Of a DNA stretch of 8,690 nt, positions 1-5,795 are shown piece after piece. The translations under genes were made by a program, and so were the position numbers. Origin of the DNA: an uncultured Desulfobacterales bacterium (GTDB lineage: Bacteria > Desulfobacterota > Desulfobacteria > Desulfobacterales > G020354645); contig CAMYNZ010000145.1 in the NCBI GenBank assembly GCA_947259865.1, positions 1 through 8,690 on the forward strand. The letters run 5' to 3'. A model generated the notes under the pieces. It saw only the letters and a program-made list of their open reading frames with translations. It did no database searches and had not been told where the DNA came from. Each line of letters opens with the position of its first letter. Position 1 is the first letter of the stretch.

Positions 1-1077
1 TAGTATTTCATCACACACCTCGGTGATGGCCTGATAGCGTTTTTCATCAAGCGCGCCTACCAGAGCTTTGATCTGATTTTCGGCCAAAGTGATGGTGAGG
101 CGTCGCTGAACCCATTCAATGGCCTGATCTGTTTTAACTTCCCGGATGGCCCTGGGGGCGGCCAACAACGACTTCAGGCCTTCTGCAATATGGGTTTCGC
201 ACAGGTGGTATTTCGCCAGATAGACCGCCTTGTGGTTTTCTTGAAACGCATCAAAACTATCATTTAAGTCCTCGATAAAAATCTTGCGGCTTAAAGCCAG
301 GGCACCCATAGCTTTGACGACATTTTCCCGTTTTACGCCGAGGATCTGCCGACTTTTGTCAACAAGGCCCTCATAAGGATAGTATACGTGTCCGTCTTCG
401 GAAAGCGCCTGCAGGGCATAAATGATACCGGCCTCAACCCTTACTTCGGAATTTTTGGGAATTCCGATTTTTTCAGCAATTCGATCCGCTGATAGAAAGC
501 CGATTCCGAAAATATCTGAAGCCAGACGATAGGGATTTTGCTTTACTACCGCAACGGCGCGGTGGCCGTAATGTTTGAAAACTTTGGCGGCATAGCCTGA
601 ACTGACACCGTGGGCCTGCAGAAAAATCATAACATCCCGAATGTCTTTCTGTTCTTCCCATGCGGCTTTGATCAGAGCGATGCGCTTTGCACCGATACCC
701 GCTATCTCGGATAACCGCCTCGGCTCATTTGCGATGATATCCAATGTGTCCTGGCCGAATTTCTTGACAATGCGACCTGCCATTACCGGGCCGAGCCCTT
801 TTATGAGTCCTGAACCCAGATATTTTCGGATGCCGTAAACGGAAGCGGGGACTTCGCTGCGACAATGCTTCACTTTGAACTGCCGACCATATTTGGGATG
901 GGTGGACCATTCCCCTTCCATTTTAAGCACTTCACCGGGGGTGGCTGCCATCAAATTGCCCACCACCGTTACCAAATCCTGTTTCCCGGGCACTTTAACC
1001 CTGGCAATGGTAAAACCGTTTTCAGGATTGGTATAGGTGATGGTCTCAATCTGTCCGGTAAGATCCGCAAGCATCAT
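1..1077 (-). CDS. recD2: RecD2-type (RecD/TraA family) SF1B DNA helicase, N-terminal part, cut by window edge
   Basis: My own translation from ATG at 1077 to base 1 is open for 359 codons and is not closed in the window. Residues 1-72 resemble the N-terminal OB-like domain of RecD2 proteins (GFTIARVKV near 21-29, HPKYGRQFKV near 60-69). They are followed by helix-hairpin-helix segments: GLGPVMAGRIVKKFG (94-108), IAGIGAKRIALIKAAW (125-140) and IFGIGFLSADRIAEKIG (189-205). A region like the Q-motif approach, RLTITLAENQIKAL, is at 326-339. RecD2 proteins are 5'-3' helicases of about 700-850 residues that act in DNA repair outside RecBCD; this is known of the family and not shown here. The ATP-binding domain lies beyond the edge, and the expected GGPGTGKT is not seen in the last residues. 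Two ATG codons (1077, 1074) are adjacent and neither has a clear Shine-Dalgarno site. Repeat copy A ends about 10 bp upstream. Confidence 0.85.
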   Translation of the reverse strand, partial: MMLADLTGQIETITYTNPENGFTIARVKVPGKQDLVTVVGNLMAATPGEVLKMEGEWSTHPKYGRQFKVKHCRSEVPASVYGIRKYLGSGLIKGLGPVMAGRIVKKFGQDTLDIIANEPRRLSEIAGIGAKRIALIKAAWEEQKDIRDVMIFLQAHGVSSGYAAKVFKHYGHRAVAVVKQNPYRLASDIFGIGFLSADRIAEKIGIPKNSEVRVEAGIIYALQALSEDGHVYYPYEGLVDKSRQILGVKRENVVKAMGALALSRKIFIEDLNDSFDAFQENHKAVYLAKYHLCETHIAEGLKSLLAAPRAIREVKTDQAIEWVQRRLTITLAENQIKALVGALDEKRYQAITEVCDEIL

Positions 1078-1087
1078 TCGAATATAC

Positions 1088-1317
1088 TTAATTCAGGGGT
1101 CGGGGTATTTTTTTCACGGCAAGATGCCGGGTTGTTGCCTGCCAAGCCCAACAGCGGCAACCGCCTTGCATTTTACGGCCGGCTATTTAAAACTTTCACT
1201 CCAACAAGAACCGACGCCGTGTTTTGCCTTTCTGGGCGGCAATAGCCCTCTGCCCATTAGAAGCACCGGGACGATCATCTTGTCGTGAACAAAACATTCC
1301 GATCCCTCACATAATTA
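1088..1317. repeat. MITE-like inverted-terminal-repeat element, copy A
   Basis: About 230 bp between the trmO-like gene and recD2, related along its whole length to the element at 3763-3997 in the same orientation (roughly four bases in five identical by eye). The ends are inverted repeats: 1094-1126 pairs with 1276-1309, sharing the blocks TCACGRCAAGATG and AGGG-TCGG. TAATT is present at both outer edges (1089-1093 and 1312-1316) and could be a target duplication or part of the end. It has no transposase and no credible gene. A short minus-strand frame inside it stops earlier in copy B, so it is not conserved. It is probably a non-autonomous element or a structured intergenic repeat family. 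Confidence 0.8.
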
Positions 1318-1326
1318 GCGTTGGTT

Positions 1327-1776
1327 TTAGGTAGGCGCTTTATCTTTTTTCCAGTCGGGTTTCCGGATGTCTCCTTCAATCGAAAGGGGGAAATAAGACT
1401 TGATGTCAATGACCGGAGAGCCATCATAGGCATCTATGTCATCAACCGTTAATCGGTTGCCTTCAATGGACACAATTTTACAAACGGTTACGGCGATGGG
1501 ATTGGGTCTGACAGGCGCATGCGTCGCAAATACACCGGTGAGCGGATTTTGCTCATTGCCGCAGGGATGGACTTGCAAAATGCGTCGTTTATCGGGCGTA
1601 TCGTTTTCGTGAAACCAGTATAGTACCATTATATGCGAAAATTGCGCCAGCCCAAAAAGTGCATCCGAATATTGGGGGTCTATTTCGATTTGCGCGCCGC
1701 CGCCATCCTGGATGTGAATCACTCCGATAGGATTGACCCGGAAGGCTGTCACAGAAGAATTGTTTAAATCGGCCAC
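1327..1776 (-). CDS. Short TrmO/UPF0066 (TsaA, VirR-like) family protein, putative tRNA (A37) N6-methyltransferase
   Basis: This 149-residue protein belongs to the UPF0066/TrmO family, whose characterised E. coli member methylates N6 of t6A37 in certain threonine tRNAs using S-adenosylmethionine. The signature GVFATHAPVRPNPIAVT is at residues 81-97, where most members read GVFATRSPxRPNPIG. The second family block DAYDGSPVIDIKSY is at 115-128, and the N-terminal FRVNPIGVI strand is at 12-20. It covers the beta-barrel domain only; E. coli TrmO is about 235 residues with an added C-terminal domain, so this is the short form seen in many archaea and bacteria. Start is GTG at 1776, with AGGAAG 7 nt upstream, and it lies 2 bp after the aacS stop, which suggests translational coupling. 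The FATR-to-FATH change leaves room for a different RNA or substrate, so I give no gene symbol. Confidence 0.85.
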   Translation of the reverse strand: MADLNNSSVTAFRVNPIGVIHIQDGGGAQIEIDPQYSDALFGLAQFSHIMVLYWFHENDTPDKRRILQVHPCGNEQNPLTGVFATHAPVRPNPIAVTVCKIVSIEGNRLTVDDIDAYDGSPVIDIKSYFPLSIEGDIRKPDWKKDKAPT

Positions 1777-1778
1777 TT

Positions 1779-3734
1779 TTAGTCTTCCTGAAGATCCTTT
1801 AAATCGGCATAGTAATCCAAGGCTTCCGGATTGCCCAGGGCATCCCTGTTGAGCACCGGCTGTCCTTCGATCATTTTTTTGACCGCCAGCTCCACCTTTT
1901 TCATATTCAGGGTATAGGGCACCGCCGGGGTCGTTAATATCTTATGGGGTACATGTCGCGGTGAGGCATTTGTTCGCAGGGTCTGTTTGATTTTATCCTC
2001 TAATTCCCGGGTCAGTTCACAGCCTTCAGCCAGCTTTACAAACAAAACCACCCGAACATCATTATTCCAGTTCTGGCCCACAACGACACTGTCTTCCACC
2101 TCCGGCATCTGCTCGACCAGTCGATAGATATCCGCCGTGCCGATCCGCACCCCACCGGGATTCAGGGTAGCATCCGACCGACCGTACATGACAACCCCGC
2201 CCCGTTCATTTATTTCAATAAAATCCCCATGGCGCCAGATATCGGGGTATACATCAAAATAGGCGCTGTGGTACTTTTTACCGTCCGGATCATCCCAGAA
2301 ATAAATCGGCATGGACGGAAACGGTGCAGTGCATACAAGCTCGCCTTGCTGGTTGATTACAGATTTACCATGGTCGTCAAAGGCCTGCACGTTCATGGCC
2401 AGTCCCCGGCACTGCAACTCACCGGCATACACCGGCCCCATGGGATTGCCCAACGCAAAACAGCCGTTTAAATCCGTGCCACCGGCAATAGAGGCCAGCT
2501 GAAGATCAGACTTTACCTCGCTGTAGATAAACTCGAACCCTTCCACTGAAAGGGGTGACCCGGTGGACAGCACTGCCCGCAAAGCGCTGAGATCATAGTC
2601 CTTGCCGGGCTTGACCCCGGCGTTTTGCAAGGCGGCAATGTAGCCTGCACTGGTGCCAAATACCGTAATCTTCTCGTCCTGGGCCATTTCCCACAACGCC
2701 CCCGGATGGGGATGAAAAGGGTTGCCGTCAAAAAGCACCAGGGTGGCTCCCACCGACAAAGAACTGGTCAACCAGTTCCACATCATCCAGCCACAGGTGG
2801 TAAAATAAAAAATAGTATCCTGGCGCTTTAGATCGCTGTGCAGCATCAGCTCTTTTTTGTGGTGGATCAAAATGCCGCCGGCTCCCTGCACCATACACTT
2901 GGGCAATCCGGTGGTACCGGAGGAGTACATGATGTAAAGCGGATGATCAGCCGGCAGCTGCTCAAATTCAATTTCAAGACCCGTTTCAGAGGAAATAAAA
3001 TCATTATAGTGCACCCCATTGGGCACCTTGCTGATATCTGCGTCCTGCTCGGTATACGGCACCACCACTACTTTCTCTGTCGATGGCAGCTGTTTGAGTA
3101 TGTCGGAAATACGACTCAAAGAATCAATCGGTTTACCCTTGAACGAATAGCCGTTGGCGGTAAATAACACCTTGGGTTTAATCTGACCGAAACGATCCAG
3201 CACGCCCTTGATGCCGAAGTCGGGTGAACATGACGACCAGCTGGCCCCCAGGCTGGTGGCTGCCAGCATGGCGATAATCGATTGGGGCATGTTGGGCATA
3301 AACCCCACCACGCGATCGCCGGGTAAAACACCGGTTTCCTTGAGAGATTTGACCAGCCGGGCTACTTCATCATACAGCTCGGCATAGGTCATAACCATGG
3401 CATCCTGAGCCTCCCCTTTAAATATCAGTGCCACCTGGTCATCCCGATAGCGCAGCAGGTTTTCGGCAAAATTAAGTCTGACGCCTGAGAACCATTTAGC
3501 ACCGGGCATTCGGCTTAAATCATCAACCACCTGATCATAGGGCTTGGATGCTTTGATGTCGGCAAATTCCCAAAAAGCCCTCCAAAAATCAGCAATATTT
3601 TCGATGGACCAACGATAAAGGGGCTCATAGTCGGTAAAATTTTGTCCGCAGCGCTCATTGATAAAATTCATAAAGCGGTACATGTTGGTCTGCCTGACGG
3701 TTTCTTTCGATGGTTTCCATAACATCTTGGCCAT
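1779..3734 (-). CDS. aacS: Acetoacetyl-CoA synthetase (acetoacetate--CoA ligase)
   Basis: This is a 651-residue adenylate-forming enzyme that activates acetoacetate to acetoacetyl-CoA using ATP and CoA, a cytosolic step in ketone-body, polyhydroxybutyrate or ketone metabolism. The ACAS N-terminal domain is at about 1-100 (LWKPS at 5-9, FWRAFWEFADI at 50-60). The AMP-binding P-loop YIMYSSGTTGLPK is at 267-279. The A5-like segment IAGGTDLNGCF is at 416-426, and YGRSDATLNPGGVRIG at 517-532 carries the hinge aspartate. The C-terminal VPYTLNMKKVELAVKK at 605-620 places K612 where the adenylation lysine sits; relatives usually have SGKKVE there, so NM for SG is a small oddity. The length fits the acetoacetyl-CoA synthetase family (about 650). 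The open frame continues to an ATG at 3797, but that extension is encoded by the end of repeat copy B. The ATG at 3734 has GGAGGG 8 nt upstream and begins the conserved protein, so I chose it. The exact acid substrate is inferred from family resemblance. Confidence 0.92.
   Translation of the reverse strand: MAKMLWKPSKETVRQTNMYRFMNFINERCGQNFTDYEPLYRWSIENIADFWRAFWEFADIKASKPYDQVVDDLSRMPGAKWFSGVRLNFAENLLRYRDDQVALIFKGEAQDAMVMTYAELYDEVARLVKSLKETGVLPGDRVVGFMPNMPQSIIAMLAATSLGASWSSCSPDFGIKGVLDRFGQIKPKVLFTANGYSFKGKPIDSLSRISDILKQLPSTEKVVVVPYTEQDADISKVPNGVHYNDFISSETGLEIEFEQLPADHPLYIMYSSGTTGLPKCMVQGAGGILIHHKKELMLHSDLKRQDTIFYFTTCGWMMWNWLTSSLSVGATLVLFDGNPFHPHPGALWEMAQDEKITVFGTSAGYIAALQNAGVKPGKDYDLSALRAVLSTGSPLSVEGFEFIYSEVKSDLQLASIAGGTDLNGCFALGNPMGPVYAGELQCRGLAMNVQAFDDHGKSVINQQGELVCTAPFPSMPIYFWDDPDGKKYHSAYFDVYPDIWRHGDFIEINERGGVVMYGRSDATLNPGGVRIGTADIYRLVEQMPEVEDSVVVGQNWNNDVRVVLFVKLAEGCELTRELEDKIKQTLRTNASPRHVPHKILTTPAVPYTLNMKKVELAVKKMIEGQPVLNRDALGNPEALDYYADLKDLQED
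1784..1789 (-). promoter_or_regulatory. Ribosome binding site for the TrmO-like gene, inside the end of aacS
   Basis: AGGAAG on the minus strand lies within the last sense codons of aacS, 7 nt before the GTG at 1776. It supports the GTG start and coupling of the two genes on one transcript. Confidence 0.7.
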
Positions 3735-3742
3735 GATTGATA

Positions 3743-3748
3743 CCCTCC
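3743..3748 (-). promoter_or_regulatory. Ribosome binding site that fixes the aacS start
   Basis: GGAGGG on the minus strand lies 8 nt before the ATG at 3734. It decides against the longer frame starting at 3797, whose first codons fall in the terminal repeat of the element at 3763-3997. Confidence 0.8.
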
Positions 3749-3762
3749 ATCGCGTTAAAGGG

Positions 3763-3997
3763 TAATTCGAGGGGTCGGAGTATTTTTTACGCGTCAAGAT
3801 GCCGGGTTGCTGCCTGCCAAGCCAAATAGCGGCAACGGCCTTACATTTTACCGCCCGCTATTTAAAACTCTTACCCTAACAAGAACCGAATTCGTGTTTT
3901 GCCTTTTCGGGCGACAATAGCCCGCTGCTCGTTGGAAGCACCGGGGCGATCATCTTGTCGCGTAAAAAACACCCCAACCCCTCGGGAAATTTAATTC
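3763..3997. repeat. MITE-like inverted-terminal-repeat element, copy B
   Basis: An element of about 235 bp, a diverged direct copy of 1088-1317. Its 34-bp terminal inverted repeats are 3768-3801 and 3951-3984, differing at only 4 positions by my alignment. Both contain CGAGGGGT, TTTTTTACGCG and CAAGATG. Inside, AAATAGCGG and CCGCTATTT form an inner inverted pair, and CGGGC/GCCCG around GACAATA forms a small stem. TAATTC occurs at both outer edges (3763-3768, 3992-3997) as a direct repeat. The inner end lies 28 bp upstream of the aacS start, so the aacS leader probably runs through it. It has no transposase and no conserved frame. Confidence 0.82.
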
Positions 3998-4029
3998 AGC
4001 ATAATCTGAATCCCCTGATATATGACCTG

Positions 4030-4059
4030 TTTTTACCTTTATCTGAATCGATTAGTCAA
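4030..4059 (-). promoter_or_regulatory. Candidate sigma-70-like promoter for aacS and the TrmO-like gene
   Basis: On the minus strand TTGACT (4054-4059) is followed after 18 bp by TAAAAA (4030-4035). A transcript from here would carry repeat copy B in a leader of nearly 300 nt. The match is weak at the -10 box, and no other evidence supports it. Confidence 0.3.
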
Positions 4060-4102
4060 GAATCTCTCTGTAAATTTTCCTTTGACCCGATTGGGTCGAC
4101 TG

Positions 4103-4146
4103 TGAGATAAGAAACCACATATAAGTGGTCTCTAAACCGCATCTCA
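4103..4146. other. Compound hairpin in the aacS-ltaE spacer
   Basis: An outer stem TGAGAT (4103-4108) pairs with ATCTCA (4141-4146). It encloses an inner 9-bp stem with one mismatch (4110-4118 with 4125-4133, core ACCAC/GTGGT) around the loop ATATAA. A 7-nt asymmetry (4134-4140) lies on one side. It could be an operator, an RNA structure or the remnant of a repeat; the sequence does not decide. Confidence 0.5.
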
Positions 4147-4235
4147 GGCCCAATAAGTCCGCCAGAGTGCTTTGGCCGATTGCAAACCTCTTCAAAATGT
4201 TCACAATAGAAAGTGAGTTAAAGTAATAAGTGATC

Positions 4236-4437
4236 TAAAGTGCCTAAAGCCCGCCCTGGTGCGACTGGTTCATATATTGATCTGGGCTACGTATGATTAA
4301 TAACCTGACCTTTTGAGTATAATGCATCGGTGATCGGTCTGGGCCAGGGTGAATGAATTCTGTCATTTTTATAAAAGACGGAGTGAAACGACACCTTAAC
4401 TTTAGGCACTTCGAACTTTAGTGCATTTTAGGCACTT
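4236..4437. repeat. Short TTTAGGCACTT repeats upstream of ltaE
   Basis: AAGTGCCTAAAG at 4238-4249 is a perfect 12-bp inverted copy of CTTTAGGCACTT at 4400-4411. A further direct copy TTTTAGGCACTT lies at 4426-4437, and AACTTTAG occurs at 4398-4405 and 4414-4421. The last copies end about 20 bp before the ltaE ribosome site. They may be regulator sites or members of a short-unit intergenic repeat. Confidence 0.6.
4318..4323 (+). promoter_or_regulatory. Candidate -10 box for ltaE
   Basis: A perfect TATAAT on the plus strand about 145 bp before the ltaE start. No good -35 box is found at 16-18 bp (GATTAA at 4295-4300 is the nearest). A second candidate, TATAAA at 4370-4375, is equally unsupported upstream. 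Confidence 0.35.
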
Positions 4438-4455
4438 ACACATAACTACCAAGTT

Positions 4456-4461
4456 AAGGAG
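4456..4461 (+). promoter_or_regulatory. Ribosome binding site fixing the ltaE start
   Basis: AAGGAG lies 7 nt before the ATG at 4469. It rules out the longer frame from the ATG at 4421, which would add 16 unconserved residues. Confidence 0.85.
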
Positions 4462-4468
4462 ATTCATT

Positions 4469-5503
4469 ATGCACATTGTTGATTTACGTTCCGATACTTT
4501 GACAAAACCGACACCCGCAATGCGACGGGCAATGGCGGAGGCAGAAGTAGGAGACGATGTATTTGGAGAAGATCCCACGGTCAACCGTCTGGAAGAAATG
4601 GCGGCCGAGCGTCTGGGTAAAGAAGCGGGCCTGTATGTGACCAGTGGTACCATGGGCAATCTTGTCAGCCAGTTGGCGCACTGTAATCGCGGCGATGAAA
4701 TGATTCTGGGGGACAAGGCCCATACTTTTTATTACGAACAGGGCGGTACGGCGGCAGTTGCCGGCATCCACCCCCGAACACTGCCCAATCAATCCAACGG
4801 CAAGCTGGCGCTGGAAGACATCGAAGCCGCCATTCGACCGGATAATGTCCACTTTCCCCGAACCAGACTCATCGCCCTGGAAAACACCCATAATGTCTGC
4901 AACGGCAGCCCGCTTGAGTTAGCCTATATGCAATCCGTCCAAAAACTGGCAGACCGCCACGGAATCAAAATCCATCTGGACGGCGCCCGCCTTTTCAATG
5001 CCGCTGTAGCACTGGGTATCAATGAAAGCCAGCTGGCAGACCAAACCGATTCCGTTAGTTTTTGTTTGAGTAAAGGATTGGCGGCGCCCGTGGGTTCGGT
5101 GGTATGCGGCACAAAAGATTTTATCGGAAGAGCCCGCAGAGCCCGTAAGGTCCTTGGGGGTGGTATGCGCCAGGCCGGTGTGATTGCGGCGGCCGGTATT
5201 GTGGCGCTCAACGAGATGACCGGCCGTTTGGCGGAAGATCATGCCAACGCCCGAAAATTGGCAGAAGGTCTGGCCGAGATAACCGGGTTGGCTATTGATC
5301 CCGATCATATCAAAACCAATATTGTCTTTTTTGAAACAATCCCCGATGGTCTCGCGGCAGACGAACTCGAAAAACGCCTGAACCAGGAAGGAGTAAGGAT
5401 CCTGGCCCTCGGGCCTCGCCGCATGCGGGCCGTAACCCATTATCACATCACCACCGAAGATATCGATCAGGCCCTGAATGTGATTTCAAAAGCGATGAAA
5501 TAA
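4469..5503 (+). CDS. ltaE: Low-specificity L-threonine aldolase
   Basis: A 344-residue PLP enzyme of the beta-eliminating lyase/GLY1 family that cleaves L-threonine and L-allo-threonine to glycine and acetaldehyde in the cytosol. The N-terminus DLRSDTLTKPTPAMR (5-19) and GDDVFGEDPTVNRLE (28-42) are family signatures. The cofactor pocket segment is VTSGTMGNL (57-65). H85 in the AHTFYYE segment sits where the family has its ring-stacking histidine. HLDGARLFNAAVALG (169-183) carries the PLP-nitrogen aspartate D171 and the substrate-binding R174. LSKGLAAPVGS (200-210) carries the Schiff-base lysine K202. GPRRMRAVTHYHIT (315-328) is the usual C-terminal block. Length and motifs are complete. The gene stands alone, divergent from aacS and convergent with the purine genes, so its role (threonine use or glycine supply) is not shown by context. 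Confidence 0.95.
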   Translation: MHIVDLRSDTLTKPTPAMRRAMAEAEVGDDVFGEDPTVNRLEEMAAERLGKEAGLYVTSGTMGNLVSQLAHCNRGDEMILGDKAHTFYYEQGGTAAVAGIHPRTLPNQSNGKLALEDIEAAIRPDNVHFPRTRLIALENTHNVCNGSPLELAYMQSVQKLADRHGIKIHLDGARLFNAAVALGINESQLADQTDSVSFCLSKGLAAPVGSVVCGTKDFIGRARRARKVLGGGMRQAGVIAAAGIVALNEMTGRLAEDHANARKLAEGLAEITGLAIDPDHIKTNIVFFETIPDGLAADELEKRLNQEGVRILALGPRRMRAVTHYHITTEDIDQALNVISKAMK

Positions 5504-5508
5504 AGCAC

Positions 5509-5536
5509 GGCGCAGGGCGCAAGACACGTGGCGCAT
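5509..5536. repeat. Heptamer tandem array after ltaE
   Basis: Four back-to-back heptamers starting 5 bp after the ltaE stop codon: GGCGCAG, GGCGCAA, GACACGT, GGCGCAT. The third is degenerate. It is a 7-bp-period array like the one at 7065-7165 but with a different unit. The stretch from 5537 to 5650 holds nothing else I can identify. Confidence 0.55.
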
Positions 5537-5650
5537 GGTAGATAGGAAAAGACAAAAACTAAACAACACCTTCCTTAGTAAAAAAATTGGAAACCGGTAG
5601 GATGGGGTTACGCCATAAACAAGGATGTTTTTTGATAGGCAAAGATACCT

Positions 5651-5795
5651 AAACTGGGTTTCAAAACCTTAGATTTTGTTCGCTGGCAAGGCGCGAGTCG
5701 GTTCAAAAGCGGAGCGTACACGCAAGTACGTGAGCATTTTGAACCGACTTGCAACGCAGCCAGCGGGCAAAAGATGAGGGTTTGGAACCCGGTTT
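5651..5795. repeat. 145-bp imperfect palindrome between convergent genes
   Basis: The left arm from 5651 (AAACTGGGTTTCAAAACC) pairs with the right arm ending at 5795. The best blocks are AGTCGGTTCAAAA (5696-5708) with TTTTGAACCGACT (5737-5749), and CGCTGG (5681-5686) with CCAGCG (5760-5765). The tip holds CGTAC/GTACG around ACGCAA. It reaches the first base of the AICAR transformylase stop codon (5795-5797, minus strand). It may end both convergent transcripts, but neither side has a good T-run, and it looks like a member of a palindromic repeat family. Confidence 0.8.

Larger units (their letters stand above)
3998..4468. other. Non-coding divergent spacer between aacS and ltaE
   Basis: No credible gene. 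Besides the elements listed separately (a minus-strand promoter candidate, a compound hairpin, TTTAGGCACTT repeats, a TATAAT candidate), there is a short palindrome with GACCC (4084-4088) and GGGTC (4093-4097) around GATT. The rest is AT-leaning sequence in which I recognise no known riboswitch or RNA family. Confidence 0.6.

Noticed and set aside
865..1245. Plus-strand open frame of 126 codons
   Set aside because: It lies antisense to recD2 and in repeat copy A; its composition and lack of any recognisable motif mark it as a shadow frame.
1183..1278. Possible 31-residue peptide (starts MIVPVLLMGRG) on the minus strand inside repeat copy A
   Set aside because: The equivalent frame in copy B stops after 25 codons and the residues differ at many positions, so there is no sign of protein-level conservation; it has no ribosome site.
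1088..3997. Composite transposon formed by the two repeat copies around aacS and the TrmO-like gene
   Set aside because: The copies encode no transposase, are diverged from each other, and the enclosed genes look like ordinary metabolism; independent insertion is simpler.
4919..5446. Minus-strand open frame of 175 codons inside ltaE
   Set aside because: It is antisense to a complete threonine aldolase with all catalytic motifs and shows no features of its own.
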